Positions 9,988 to 19,385 are shown, counted from the first letter of the stretch. The stretch is DNA of 41,185 nt from an uncultured Chloroflexales bacterium (GCA_937967405.1 CALCJV010000081.1:1-41185); one strand, 5' to 3'. Program-made: numbers and translations. The notes: generated by a model from the letters alone, not told the origin.

Positions 9988-10602
9988 ATGTTTGATCTGT
10001 TCAAGCGTCGCTACGATACCACCCCCGAAGGCACGCATGGGCGCGTCCCGCCCGGCCAATACGTCACCGAGAAGTTTCCGGTGCTGCACTACGGCGATGT
10101 GCCGCGCTACACCAACCTCGAGGAGACGTGGGATTTGCGCGTGTGGGGCAGCATTGCCGAGCCAAAGCGGTTTAGCTTTGCTGAGTTCCGCGCCTTGCCC
10201 ACCATTCAGGTGACGATGGATATTCACTGTGTCACCCGTTGGAGCAAGCTCGATACAACGTGGGAAGGCGTACAATTCAAGGAGTTCCTCAAGCATATTC
10301 CAGAGCTTGACCCCTCTGCCGCATTTGTGATTGCCCACGCCGAACACAACTTCACCGCCAACATTCCGCTCGAGTTCCTGATGGAAGACGATGCGCTGCT
10401 AGCGTACAAGTATGAAGGCGAGGAGCTAACTCCCGAACACGGCTACCCGTTGCGCCTGCTTGTGCCCAAGAAGTATTTCTGGAAGAGTGCCAAATGGCTG
10501 CGCGGGCTAGAGTTCCTGCCACACGACAAGCTCGGCTTCTGGGAACGCTACGGCTACAACAACAACGCCGATCCGTGGAAAGAAGAACGCTACTCAGCGT
10601 AA
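9988..10602 (+). CDS. Sulfite-oxidase-fold molybdopterin oxidoreductase
   Basis: 204 residues. ATG 9988 follows AAGAGGAG; the upstream in-frame extension is AT-rich promoter DNA. The protein is the single-domain oxidoreductase molybdopterin-binding fold (sulfite-oxidase-like, YedY/YuiH type): WDLRVWGSI near residue 48, and MDIHCVTRWSKLDTTWEGV with Cys81 as the expected molybdenum ligand, then HGYPLRLLVPKKYFWKSAKW. There is no Tat signal peptide and no dimerisation or heme domain, so it is probably cytoplasmic. The physiological substrate is unknown. It is transcribed alone, convergent with the next gene. Confidence 0.88.
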   Translation: MFDLFKRRYDTTPEGTHGRVPPGQYVTEKFPVLHYGDVPRYTNLEETWDLRVWGSIAEPKRFSFAEFRALPTIQVTMDIHCVTRWSKLDTTWEGVQFKEFLKHIPELDPSAAFVIAHAEHNFTANIPLEFLMEDDALLAYKYEGEELTPEHGYPLRLLVPKKYFWKSAKWLRGLEFLPHDKLGFWERYGYNNNADPWKEERYSA

Positions 10603-10624
10603 GCCCAACGCGACTCGCACCGCA

Positions 10625-11017
10625 TCATTTCGGGCGAATCTTCTGAAGGTTGCTAATCATCTCCGAAGCCTGCTGGCTCGTCAGCTGATCAAATTCAGTA
10701 TGATAGTGCTGGCGGGCTTCAGCCAATGCATCCACGCCGCGCTCGCCCGCCAGCTTCAGGATCGCCTCGCGCTGCCGCTCAGTGCTAGGGCGGCTATCAC
10801 GGCGGTGGCGTTGCTCCTCACGCAGCTGCTCCACCTGCTCGACCATGGCATTGTGTTGCGCGGCATAGATGCGCCAGCCTAGTGCAACAGCCTGCGCGAT
10901 CTCGGCATCCGTTGCCGCCAAGCCCAGCGTAATCGTCTCTTCGAGCGTCACATAATCCTCGCCAATCTTGATTGCCGTGCGGAATGTGCGAGTCACGGTG
11001 GGCACAGTATCGGGCAT
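10625..11017 (-). CDS. Small hypothetical protein
   Basis: 130 residues. ATG at 11017 is preceded by AAAGGAGG on the minus strand, a very strong ribosome binding site, which supports it as a real gene. The N-terminal half (TFRTAIKIGEDYVTLEETI, LGLAATDAEIAQAVALGWRI) looks like a beta strand pair followed by a helix. The C-terminal ~50 residues (ERQREAILKLAGERGVD, QLTSQQASEMISNLQKI) resemble the short helical module found at the ends of several phage recombination and single-strand DNA-binding proteins. Function is unassigned. It lies 37 bases downstream of the lactonase gene and may be cotranscribed. Confidence 0.75.
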   Translation of the reverse strand: MPDTVPTVTRTFRTAIKIGEDYVTLEETITLGLAATDAEIAQAVALGWRIYAAQHNAMVEQVEQLREEQRHRRDSRPSTERQREAILKLAGERGVDALAEARQHYHTEFDQLTSQQASEMISNLQKIRPK

Positions 11018-11054
11018 ACATCCCCTCCTTTCGGTAGCTGTCAGGTATCCGGTG

Positions 11055-11831
11055 TTATGCTCCGCCGGTCATAATGCCTGTCACTTCGGCCCTGATCCCC
11101 GCCTGCTCGCGTGCGGACGCGGCAGCGGCATCCAGCAGCCATAGCACCCGCCCATGCACGGGCTGCACACGGGCCACAGGCAATGCCAGATCACCTGCGA
11201 GGGCCCGCTGCACGGCCGCCGCTTTATCCGCGCCCGCCACCAGCAATAGCACCAAGCCCGCCTGCTGCAAAGCGGGCAACGTCAGCGTGATCCGGCGCGG
11301 CGGCGGCTTAGGCGCATCATCAATAGCAGTGACGAGCACCGCATCCGGCAGCGCAAGGGCGGCGTGATCGGGGAAGAGCGAGGCGATATGCCCATCTGCA
11401 CCCATGCCTAGCAGCACGATGTCTAGCTGCCCAGAACCGCTCGCAAGGACGTGTTGCACCTGCTGCTGGTAGGCCGCAGCGGCGGCATGCGGGTCGGCAT
11501 AGGTGGTGGGCATCGGCAACACCTGTGCAGGCGGAATGGGCACATGGTCAAGCAGTTCGCGCACAGCCATGCCCGCGTTGCTCTGTGGATCGGCAAGCGG
11601 TACGTAGCGTTCATCGCCCCACAGCACCCACAGCCGCTCCCACGCGATCTGCGTGCGGTAGGGCCGTTGGGCCAGCAGGCGATAGAGCAACACCGGCGTA
11701 GTGCCACCTGCCAACACAAGGCTACAGCGCGGCTGCGTTGCCAACGTTGCGTCAATCTGCTGCACGAGCAGATCGGCGGCAGCAGCGGCAAGCTGCTCCC
11801 GATCTGGGTAAGTGGCTATGCTAGCTGACAT
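11055..11831 (-). CDS. pgl: 6-phosphogluconolactonase
   Basis: 258 residues of the DevB/Pgl family: hydrolysis of 6-phosphogluconolactone to 6-phosphogluconate in the oxidative pentose phosphate pathway. Signatures are SLVLAGGTTP (~residues 37-46), WVLWGDERYVP (~68-78) and LDIVLLGMGADGHIASLFP (~136-154), followed by RITLTLPAL. ATG 11831 is preceded by AAGGAG on the minus strand. No glucose-6-phosphate dehydrogenase gene is adjacent, so the partner enzymes are elsewhere. The frame ends with an Ala-rich tail. Length is normal for the family. Confidence 0.95.
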   Translation of the reverse strand: MSASIATYPDREQLAAAAADLLVQQIDATLATQPRCSLVLAGGTTPVLLYRLLAQRPYRTQIAWERLWVLWGDERYVPLADPQSNAGMAVRELLDHVPIPPAQVLPMPTTYADPHAAAAAYQQQVQHVLASGSGQLDIVLLGMGADGHIASLFPDHAALALPDAVLVTAIDDAPKPPPRRITLTLPALQQAGLVLLLVAGADKAAAVQRALAGDLALPVARVQPVHGRVLWLLDAAAASAREQAGIRAEVTGIMTGGA

Positions 11832-11884
11832 AGGGTGCTCCTTGTTACGCGGTCATCCTCTGCCCATTATACCAAGAAGCGATA

Positions 11885-11898
11885 GGGGACAGGGGACA
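11885..11898 (+). repeat. Heptanucleotide repeat GGGGACA x2
   Basis: Two exact GGGGACA units followed by a partial GG unit, in the gap between the lactonase gene and the pseudokinase gene. Similar in style to the CCTGACA repeat at 9420-9447. Confidence 0.5.
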
Positions 11899-11925
11899 GG
11901 TGATCGGTGGCGCAAAGCGACCAGA

Positions 11926-12912
11926 TCACGCTCCCCCTGCCACCTGCTCCAGCCGGGCAAGGGTAGCCATGTGTGCGGCAGCGTGTGGTAGCCCACGGGC
12001 ATGGCAGTGCAAGCTGTGCCAATAGGCGCATAGCAGGCGTAGCAGCGGCAGCCGGTACAGCAGCGCGGCAGACAGTGGGCCACTCGCAGTGTAGCCTTCC
12101 AGCACCCCCTGCTGCCACGCGGCAGGCGTGTCGGGGCTGAGCGCAAAGGCGAGATCAAGCATGGGGTCGCCCGCCACCAGTTCACCCGCGTGCAGAATCG
12201 CTTCGAGCCGCGCCGTATCGCCTGCCGTGCAGCGCACCCGTTGGGGCAGCAGCGCAGTGTGGATGAGATGCGGGGTGAGATCCTGCGTCAGGCGCGGATC
12301 GTGCAGCACCTGCGCCACCATCGCCTGCTGTTCAGCCGTGTACAGCACCTGTGCGCTCGCCGGATGCGCGTAACGCTGGTGCAGATCAAGCAGCACCTGT
12401 AGCCAATCCTCAATCAGCCAGCGTGCATGCACGGTCGGGTTGCCCCAGCCCGGCGCGGGGATGGTGTGCAGGCGGCGCAGCACCCGCCCCGCGTGGCGGG
12501 CAACGCCGCGCATAGGGGTTGGTTCAAGGTGGGTGGCATTGCTCCCGCCAATGTACTGCTCAAGCAGATACTCAAACGGCACAAGCGTGCGACGCAGGTT
12601 GGCTTCGTAGATCTGGATCACGGGGATGCCACGCTGCTGAGCGGTGCGGGCAAACCACAGCAGCGGCATCAGATTGGCTTCGGGGGCAATGCGGAGAATA
12701 ACATGGTGCTGCGGCATAGAGAGCCGCACCAGCAATGCAGTTGCAGTCTGGCGGTACACGCTGACGTGCTGCGGGCGCAGGTTGTGGCTGCGAGCGATTA
12801 AGGCGGTGTATTCGCCGAGCCGCTCAAGCACCCGTACCCACGCCTCACTGGAGCCACTGTTGGGTGGCACAGCGCGGTTGAGCTGTTCATACTGGGCTGG
12901 GCTGATCAGCAT
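11926..12912 (-). CDS. APH-fold phosphotransferase-like protein lacking catalytic residues (pseudokinase)
   Basis: 328 residues from ATG 12912 (MLISPAQYEQ); the longer open frame upstream overlaps the neighbouring gene in another frame and is rejected. The layout is that of aminoglycoside/choline-kinase-like phosphotransferases: VILRIAP in the N-lobe, FEYLLEQYIGG as the hinge, RVLRRLHTIPAPGWG, and near the end GDPMLDLAFAL. The catalytic loop reads HTALLPQRV where active enzymes have HGDxHPGN, and the metal-binding Asp segment reads ILHAGELVAGDP. So the catalytic Asp, the Asn and the second Asp are all replaced. It starts 10 bases after the Agl23-NHL gene and is probably cotranscribed; a binding or scaffold role is inferred. 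Confidence 0.75.
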   Translation of the reverse strand: MLISPAQYEQLNRAVPPNSGSSEAWVRVLERLGEYTALIARSHNLRPQHVSVYRQTATALLVRLSMPQHHVILRIAPEANLMPLLWFARTAQQRGIPVIQIYEANLRRTLVPFEYLLEQYIGGSNATHLEPTPMRGVARHAGRVLRRLHTIPAPGWGNPTVHARWLIEDWLQVLLDLHQRYAHPASAQVLYTAEQQAMVAQVLHDPRLTQDLTPHLIHTALLPQRVRCTAGDTARLEAILHAGELVAGDPMLDLAFALSPDTPAAWQQGVLEGYTASGPLSAALLYRLPLLRLLCAYWHSLHCHARGLPHAAAHMATLARLEQVAGGA

Positions 12913-12922
12913 GGAGCCTTGC

Positions 12923-15900
12923 TCACTGCGCCGCCTGCATTGGCACAAGCTCTGGCAACACAAAGCCCCGCACCCGCCCAGCATTGCGATCCACCACAAA
13001 GACGGTGCCATCAAGTGCCACGGCCAAGCCGCTCGGCGACGTAAGTGCCGCCTGATCGTTGCCCGCCCCGCCCCAGCGCAGCAGCGGTGTGCCGGTTGCA
13101 GTGGTGGCCAGCACATGCTGGCGAGCGGGCACACTCACGAAGACCTCTCCATTCGGGCGCACTGCAATTGAAGGGTCATCATAGGTATTGGGGTTCCAGC
13201 CGGTAATGCTCCATGTGGTCAGGGGCAGCTCCGAAGTCCGACCATCCACGCCCGTCTCAAACACCTGCACCCGTCCATTCCACGTATCCGCCACATACAC
13301 CCGATCCAACGCATCAATCGCTACCCCCGTTGGCTCATTGAAGCGGCCCGGCGCACTGCCTTGTGCACCCCACTGATACAAGAATGTTCCATTGGCATCC
13401 GTCACAACAATGCGTTTGTTGCCCGTATCGGCAATATAGATATTGCCGTTGCTGCTGACGGCTAGCCCGCGTGGACCAAAGAAGCCCAGCGGATTGGCCG
13501 CATTGCCCTCTAAAGTGCCATCCGTAATCGTTGCCAAACGCCCGCCGCCCAAATCCTGCACACCAGTCCCCCACGTTGCTAGCCATTCCCCATCGGGGCT
13601 GATCTTGACGATCCGGGCATTCCACGTATCAGCCACATACAGGTTATCATCGGCATCTACGGCTAGCCCACGTGGTTCATTGAACTGGTTCACGCCGCTG
13701 CCTTGACTGCCAATGGTGCGGATCAGGTTGCCATTTGCCGCGTACAGATGAATGCGATGGTTCTGCGTGTCGGCGACATACACCCGCCCACGACGGTCAA
13801 TCGTGATCCCCGTTGGCTGGTTGAATTCAGTCGGCGAGCCTAGCTCCTGCACCGCCGCAAGGCGCAGCAATGGCGCACCGCCGCCCGCTGCCGCTCCACC
13901 GCCGCCCGTTCCCGCAGGCACACCCGCCACAAGGTCGGCGCGAACCCACAGCTCCATATCACGGGAGCCGGGCTGGAGCGGGGTGGGCAAGGTGCGGAAC
14001 AGCATGTAGTTCACCGTATCGCCAATGTTGTCGGGGAGGAAGGGCCAGATAAATGGCATCAATGGGCTATGCAGTTGATCGGCGGCAAGGTTGCCACACG
14101 ACTCCTCGATCTGGTTGCTGGTCATCCAGCTATTGAGGTAGAAGCGTTTGTAGCCCTGTCCATTAGGGTCACACTTGTTGCCTTCGGGGAACCACCAGTT
14201 GAATACGCCGCTTGCACCAAGCGGCTGCACATACTGCCCCTCGATGATGTTGCGCGTTTCGTTGGTGACGTGCGAGCGAAACAGCATCAGCACAGGCGCG
14301 GGGCCAGTGGAGCCATCCGGCAGAGTGACATTAAAGGTGGTTGGCGAGGGGGAGCGAATCTCCTCACCGCTTTTCCACACAAGGCTTTGGAAATCGCGCA
14401 GATACCACTGCATGGGCCACGCCAGCGAGCCATCGCCGCTACTATCGCTGCTGCTGATCACAATGGGCATCGTCAAGCCGCCAGTCACATCTGCGGGCTT
14501 GCGGAAGTTGCGCGTCTGGTTGATCGAAAGCTCTCGGATGTAGGCCACATAGCGTGGCACGTCAGGCGAGGTCTGGGTGTAGATCAATGGCTCAATCGCT
14601 ACGTCGGGGTGGGTGTAGACGACCAGCCACGTAGCGCGGATCATGTATGCGCCCGTCAAGGCGGCAAGGGTTAAGCCAATCACAGCGAAGGTCACGCGCA
14701 CACTGATCTGCTGGGCGAGGGTGAGCAGGGCATACACACAGCCGCCAAACACCAGTAAGGGGATGAACCCCTGCAACAGGTTGCTCTGCCCCACCTGCCC
14801 GCCTGCATCGCTGTAGAAACGGGCAAGGGCGACGCTGAGGGCAGCAATCATCAGTAGCAAGAGCGGTGCAACCAGCAACACTTGCCACGCCGGCAGACTG
14901 CCAGTGGGGCGGGGTTCGGCAACAGCACCATCCGGCGGGGTGGGCGACAGTACGTGCAAGGGCGGCACCGTCCGCAGCAGCTGCGCTAACACCCACGCCG
15001 CTACGAGGTTGCCGGGCAGGGCGATGTGGGTGACGAGCCACGGCATCTTTTCACCCGCCCACGAGAACATCACCAGCGCACTGAAGAACCACGCCACCGC
15101 AACCAGTGCAAACAGGGGCATATACTGCGGCATACCGCCCGCATTCACACGCAGGATCGTGGCATTGTCGGGCAGGGCATACCGCTCGCCAGAGGGCAGG
15201 GTGTCTGCATCAAGGTTAACCGTCGTTTTGCCAGCACTGTCGCTGCGGGCTTTGCGGCGGCGGCGCGAGGTCTCGGCGACTCGCGTACCATTGCTCTCCT
15301 CGCCCACGCGCTCAGTCGGCAGGTCTGGTTCATCGGCGGGGTCTGATGTATCGGCAGGTGCAGGCTTGTTCGCCGCCGCCCGCCCCGGTAGGCGCAGGCG
15401 AAAGCCGCGTGTGAACAGATACAGGGCTGCCCCCAGCGAGGTAATCAAGGCGAGCGGCTCGTAGATGCCCATCAGCATGAAGTAGTAGTACCACGGCTGA
15501 TCGCCACGTGCAAAGGCTTGCTGGCTACCGAGCCAGTAGGCTAGCCCAGCATACAGCCCATCTATTGCGCCGCGTGGGTAGGCAAAGAAGGTGGTATACA
15601 TGACCAGATACAGCCCCACCAGAATGCCCGTCGCAATCCACAGCGTCATCCGTTCGTTGCGCCACAGGTGCAAGATACGCGGAATGACAATCGGGGTGCG
15701 ATCCCACACATTCGAACATGCCCACGCTAGCAGCAGCACCGTCAGCACGAGGAACGCTTTCTCGCCAACATACAGCCCTTTGCCGATGGGCAGCGGCAGG
15801 TAGAAGAGGATCGTCAGGAAGCTGACCACCGCCAGCACTCCGGTGAGGATGGCCATGCCCAAGTTCAGGTGCTTAGACCACACGCTCTCGCTGATGATGC

Positions 15901-16561
15901 GCGTGAGCAGCAAAATAGCGAAGATGAAGAAGACAATGTAATACAGCTCGTGCGTGCCGATAGCGAGGGCGAGTGCCGCCGCCAACAGGTAGAGGAAGCC
16001 GACCTTGCCGGTATCGAGGTAGCGAAACAGCCCAATCACCAGCCACAGCTCCCACAGCACCATCAGCCCATCGTGGCGGGCAAAGCGCGTGTAGTAGAGC
16101 AGTGACGGCGAGAAGCCCAGCAGCACCGCCGCAAGGAAGGCTCCGCGCCGCCCCAGATAGGGGCGCAACCACCAGCATGAGGCAACTAGCCCAATCCCTG
16201 CAACGGCCATTGGCAGGCGGGCTTGGGCATCGCCATCGCCAAAGAGAAAGTAGGCCAGCGCAGTAAACAGATACAGCGAGGGCCCGTGATAGACGGGATC
16301 GTAGCAGTAGGTATCGGAGGTGTTGCCAAAGGCACAGGTGAAGCCACCTTTGCCTGCATAGAATTTCCAGCTCGACCACGCATGGATCGACTCATCGTGG
16401 TGCAGGGCCATCACGCCTAGCCCCCACAGATGGGCAATCACACTCAGCGTGATCAGGACAACGTAGGCGATAATTTCAAGATTGACCCGCGACAGATCAA
16501 GCGTCCGGTCAAAGAGACTGCGCTGGGGGCGCGGCAGCGTGTCAAATGTCTCAAGAGCCAT
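12923..16561 (-). CDS. Agl23-family (GT-C) membrane protein fused to an NHL beta-propeller
   Basis: 1212 residues. Residues ~25-640 form a polytopic GT-C glycosyltransferase-like domain of the TIGR03663 'flippase-associated Agl23' type: LHHDESIHAWSSW near residue 52 with the Asp-Glu motif, YHGPSLYLFTALAYFLFGDGD, RFARHDGLM, and about a dozen membrane spans. A charged cytoplasmic loop lies around 395-460. A lumenal domain (~640-880) leads through a Gly/Ala linker to NHL repeats (~895-1205) with repeated GVAIDALDRVYVADTWNGR-like units, at least five blades. ATG 16561 has GAGAGG upstream. It is inferred to transfer or bind sugars at the outer face of the membrane. Confidence 0.88.
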   Translation of the reverse strand: MALETFDTLPRPQRSLFDRTLDLSRVNLEIIAYVVLITLSVIAHLWGLGVMALHHDESIHAWSSWKFYAGKGGFTCAFGNTSDTYCYDPVYHGPSLYLFTALAYFLFGDGDAQARLPMAVAGIGLVASCWWLRPYLGRRGAFLAAVLLGFSPSLLYYTRFARHDGLMVLWELWLVIGLFRYLDTGKVGFLYLLAAALALAIGTHELYYIVFFIFAILLLTRIISESVWSKHLNLGMAILTGVLAVVSFLTILFYLPLPIGKGLYVGEKAFLVLTVLLLAWACSNVWDRTPIVIPRILHLWRNERMTLWIATGILVGLYLVMYTTFFAYPRGAIDGLYAGLAYWLGSQQAFARGDQPWYYYFMLMGIYEPLALITSLGAALYLFTRGFRLRLPGRAAANKPAPADTSDPADEPDLPTERVGEESNGTRVAETSRRRRKARSDSAGKTTVNLDADTLPSGERYALPDNATILRVNAGGMPQYMPLFALVAVAWFFSALVMFSWAGEKMPWLVTHIALPGNLVAAWVLAQLLRTVPPLHVLSPTPPDGAVAEPRPTGSLPAWQVLLVAPLLLLMIAALSVALARFYSDAGGQVGQSNLLQGFIPLLVFGGCVYALLTLAQQISVRVTFAVIGLTLAALTGAYMIRATWLVVYTHPDVAIEPLIYTQTSPDVPRYVAYIRELSINQTRNFRKPADVTGGLTMPIVISSSDSSGDGSLAWPMQWYLRDFQSLVWKSGEEIRSPSPTTFNVTLPDGSTGPAPVLMLFRSHVTNETRNIIEGQYVQPLGASGVFNWWFPEGNKCDPNGQGYKRFYLNSWMTSNQIEESCGNLAADQLHSPLMPFIWPFLPDNIGDTVNYMLFRTLPTPLQPGSRDMELWVRADLVAGVPAGTGGGGAAAGGGAPLLRLAAVQELGSPTEFNQPTGITIDRRGRVYVADTQNHRIHLYAANGNLIRTIGSQGSGVNQFNEPRGLAVDADDNLYVADTWNARIVKISPDGEWLATWGTGVQDLGGGRLATITDGTLEGNAANPLGFFGPRGLAVSSNGNIYIADTGNKRIVVTDANGTFLYQWGAQGSAPGRFNEPTGVAIDALDRVYVADTWNGRVQVFETGVDGRTSELPLTTWSITGWNPNTYDDPSIAVRPNGEVFVSVPARQHVLATTATGTPLLRWGGAGNDQAALTSPSGLAVALDGTVFVVDRNAGRVRGFVLPELVPMQAAQ

Positions 16562-16662
16562 CGGGCAACCTCTCTGGGTAAGCGATAGTACAGATTACAT
16601 CGGTAAGCCATGCACCTTGCATCGGTATCCACACAGCATGATGTCAGTCCTGACGCGCTAGA

Positions 16663-19116
16663 TCATGGTGACGAGCCGACACCGGGCCCAATCAAGTCAG
16701 CGATGCTGGGTCTGACGGCGATCACAAAATCAGTTGAGCCGAGCGGCGCATCGAAGTGGCGATAGACCAGAAACCGCCACGTATCTTTCAAGGTCACTTC
16801 AGCCAATGGGTCTCGCAGCACCCGCGCTAGCAGCGACACCGTTTCGGGTGGTGCAGTACGCCAATCGCCATACAGCCCATACACCGCGTCTTCGGGGAAC
16901 CACCAGCGCAACGGGTAGCGTTGGAGCACAAAGCCCGCGCGCTCCAATGCCTGTTGGTTCTCCGGCGAAAGGTTCTCGCGCAGCAACAACACCGCCTGCA
17001 CTTCTGGATTGAGCGTGGGCAGCTGCGAACCCGTGCGCCGAGCGGCGGTGAAGTCCCGCAGATACCACTGCCACACCGTCTCATTATCATAGATGATCGG
17101 CATCGAGAGGTCTTGCGGAGTGGTATAGCGGCGCGATACATCTTCAAGGCGACGCACCACGCGCATCACATCGGGCGAGGTTTGGGTATAGATCATCATC
17201 TCAGTGGGCACATCACCGCGCAAGAAGTTCAGGCGATAGCTATTGCGAACCGTGTAGAAGCTCAGCACCAGTGTCAAACTGAGGGCCAGCATCGCTACAG
17301 ACCACCGCCAACCGCGTAACAGGCTACTGGCGACAACTAGCAAGCCCGTAAGGGCCAGCGTCAGCAGGAGCGTAAGCAGCCAACGCCCATTGGTGACATC
17401 GCCAGAAGTGAGCAATGCATTGAAGCGCACATGCCCAATGGCGAGCAAGCCGATGAGCACGCCGGTAAAGATAATCGCTGCCCACCAATGCATGCGTGGG
17501 TTGTCGTCCGATGGAGTGTGGCGTTGCCACCAGTGCCACACCTGCTGGAACGCCCACGCCCCTAGCAACACCATCGGTAGGGCAACATGGATAACAAGCC
17601 ACGGCATCTTCTCGCCTGCCCACGAATAGATGCCAAGCGCGGTGATGCTCCACCACAGCAGCAGCAGGGGCAGCAAGCCTGTAGCAGCATAAGGCGGCAA
17701 GGTATCGCTAAGAGCGGTAGGAGCGTCAGCCGCCGTGCGGCGGGCCCGCCAATGCCGGATATGTGCGCCGCCAATGAACACTGCGCCCGCCAGTGCCCAG
17801 AGCAGCACCAGTGGCTCATAGATCACCAGCAGCAGCAGGTAGTAGTAGCCCGGCTGCCCACCGCGCTCAACATTGTGCTGAGCTAGCCAATAGAGGAGCG
17901 AGCCAGTGGTTCCAGAGATGACCCCGATCAGATTAGTGAGGAACGCCGTAAAGAACAGCGCGTAGATCACAAAGGCGATGCCGAGTGCGGGCAACAGGAA
18001 GCGGCGCGTGCTGTGGTACACGCCAATCACCGCATCCTCGTTGGCAAGCGCACGTTGCCAGCGGCTCAGCCCATCTGCATCGCGCCGCAGCCAAATCTGC
18101 CAGATCAGCAACGCCGTTGCCGCCAGCACCAAGCCGATCCCAATCAAGATTGCAGGGTGGCGGAAGAACAGCCCCAGATCGGCAAGGTAGCTGCCCAAGC
18201 TCGCCAGCAGATCACCATTCGCCGTATCCGCCCGATTCCGCACGCGCAGGGCATAGGCATTGTCTTCCGTCTCGAGCGGTTGCCAACCAAAGATGGGCCC
18301 CGGCTTGGCGACCTGCATTGCACCCGTCGCCGGATCACGCTGGGCCACATGGGCCCCATCTACCACGGCCTCGCCCGGCAGCACAAACACCAGCACCGCC
18401 AGTGCCACCCCTAGCCCACTAATGATAGCGACACCGGGCCGATACACGCGCCACAGCATCAGCATCAGCAAGGGCGTGCCAATCATCAACAGATACAGGT
18501 AGCTCGTCTCTTGATTGACGTACATCAGCGCAAACGCAGCCACCCCAACAAACAACCACAGCGGGCGACGGTCTGCTGCAAAACGAACCACCGCCACCAC
18601 CACCAGTAACTCAAAGAAGACCGAGTAAATATCGTGGCGAAAAAACCGCCCGACATACAGAAAGACGGGCGAGATGAGCAGATAAACCGACGCAGCAAAG
18701 GCCGCAATGCGCCCGATCTCACGTCGAATCAGGAACGGCAGCACCGTGAACAACGTGCCAAACACGGCGGCACTCAGGCGGGCGGTCAGGTCGTTGTCGC
18801 CAAAGAGGGCGAAAGTGAGGGCCCCTAAATGGTAGAGCAACGGCCCGTGCAGCAGCGGATCGTGGATGTAACCACGCCCCACATAGATGAACCACGAATA
18901 CGTGCCGTGCAGCGTTTCGTCGTGGTGCAGGGCCCGCTCCCCCAACATCCACACATGCACGAAGGCAGATAGGGCCAGCAATCCCATGTAGGCCAGATGC
19001 TCATACGTCAGCCCGACGGCAGTAACAGGCACACGCACCGAGCGCACCGCCTCAGAGGCGGGGGCAGGTACAGCCGTCATCGGCGCACACTCAGATGTTG
19101 TTTCCGTCGTTGTCAT
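16663..19116 (-). CDS. Agl23-family (GT-C) membrane protein
   Basis: 817 residues, same family as its downstream neighbour but without the NHL extension. Residues ~30-600 hold about 12-13 membrane spans and the GT39-like motifs ALHHDETLHGTYSWF, LLHGPLLYHLGALTFALFGDND and RFFRHDIYS. A soluble C-terminal domain (~620-817) contains MMIYTQTSPDVMRVVRRLED, closely mirrored in the neighbour (LIYTQTSPDVPRYVAYIREL), showing the two genes are tandem paralogs. They are 101 bases apart and codirectional. ATG 19116 has GAGGATG upstream. Probably uses lipid-linked sugar donors; substrate unknown. Confidence 0.88.
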   Translation of the reverse strand: MTTTETTSECAPMTAVPAPASEAVRSVRVPVTAVGLTYEHLAYMGLLALSAFVHVWMLGERALHHDETLHGTYSWFIYVGRGYIHDPLLHGPLLYHLGALTFALFGDNDLTARLSAAVFGTLFTVLPFLIRREIGRIAAFAASVYLLISPVFLYVGRFFRHDIYSVFFELLVVVAVVRFAADRRPLWLFVGVAAFALMYVNQETSYLYLLMIGTPLLMLMLWRVYRPGVAIISGLGVALAVLVFVLPGEAVVDGAHVAQRDPATGAMQVAKPGPIFGWQPLETEDNAYALRVRNRADTANGDLLASLGSYLADLGLFFRHPAILIGIGLVLAATALLIWQIWLRRDADGLSRWQRALANEDAVIGVYHSTRRFLLPALGIAFVIYALFFTAFLTNLIGVISGTTGSLLYWLAQHNVERGGQPGYYYLLLLVIYEPLVLLWALAGAVFIGGAHIRHWRARRTAADAPTALSDTLPPYAATGLLPLLLLWWSITALGIYSWAGEKMPWLVIHVALPMVLLGAWAFQQVWHWWQRHTPSDDNPRMHWWAAIIFTGVLIGLLAIGHVRFNALLTSGDVTNGRWLLTLLLTLALTGLLVVASSLLRGWRWSVAMLALSLTLVLSFYTVRNSYRLNFLRGDVPTEMMIYTQTSPDVMRVVRRLEDVSRRYTTPQDLSMPIIYDNETVWQWYLRDFTAARRTGSQLPTLNPEVQAVLLLRENLSPENQQALERAGFVLQRYPLRWWFPEDAVYGLYGDWRTAPPETVSLLARVLRDPLAEVTLKDTWRFLVYRHFDAPLGSTDFVIAVRPSIADLIGPGVGSSP

Positions 19117-19161
19117 GCATCCTCATCCGCAGGGTAGCCAAATTGCGTGCAACACTCCACA

Positions 19162-19182
19162 TTGCTGACAGTATACCAGCAA
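19162..19182 (-). promoter_or_regulatory. Inverted repeat covering a possible minus-strand -10
   Basis: TTGCTG (19162-19167) and CAGCAA (19177-19182) flank a nine-base centre. Read on the minus strand the region gives TGG-TATACT, an extended -10, for the Agl23-family gene starting at 19116. No good -35 is visible. Confidence 0.35.
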
Positions 19183-19295
19183 ATTGGGGCATGCGTTGCT
19201 AATGCCTGCACCACTGTATATGATAGCTGCTGCACCCTACGGATGGGATGAGGAATAGATGAAACCCGTCAGCGTCGTGATACGTAAGCATTGAC

Positions 19296-19324
19296 TTGAC
19301 AATCCTCTTTGCCTTGCCTATAAT
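19296..19324 (+). promoter_or_regulatory. Perfect sigma-70 consensus promoter
   Basis: TTGACA at 19296-19301, exactly 17 bases, then TATAAT at 19319-19324. Both hexamers match the housekeeping consensus fully. Transcription would start near 19331, giving an untranslated leader of about 136 bases before the regulator ATG at 19467. Confidence 0.85.
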
Positions 19325-19345
19325 ATGAACAAAATATTACTCAAA

Positions 19346-19385
19346 CTTACAAAAATCCGAACATTAGAATATCTAAGATTGTAAG
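19346..19385 (+). promoter_or_regulatory. Nested inverted repeats in the regulator leader (operator candidate)
   Basis: Outer arms CTTACAA (19346-19352) and TTGTAAG (19379-19385) enclose an inner palindrome TTAGA-ATA-TCTAA (19364-19376). The structure lies just downstream of the expected transcription start of a consensus promoter, a classical place for an autorepression operator. It could also fold as a leader hairpin. Confidence 0.5.

Noticed and set aside
12912..13134. 74-residue extension of the pseudokinase
   Set aside because: It overlaps the Agl23-NHL gene on the same strand in another frame and has no family similarity; ATG 12912 is a better start.
14069..14674. 201-residue plus-strand frame within the Agl23-NHL gene
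   Set aside because: Shadow frame without ribosome binding site or recognisable motif, opposite a long coherent membrane protein.
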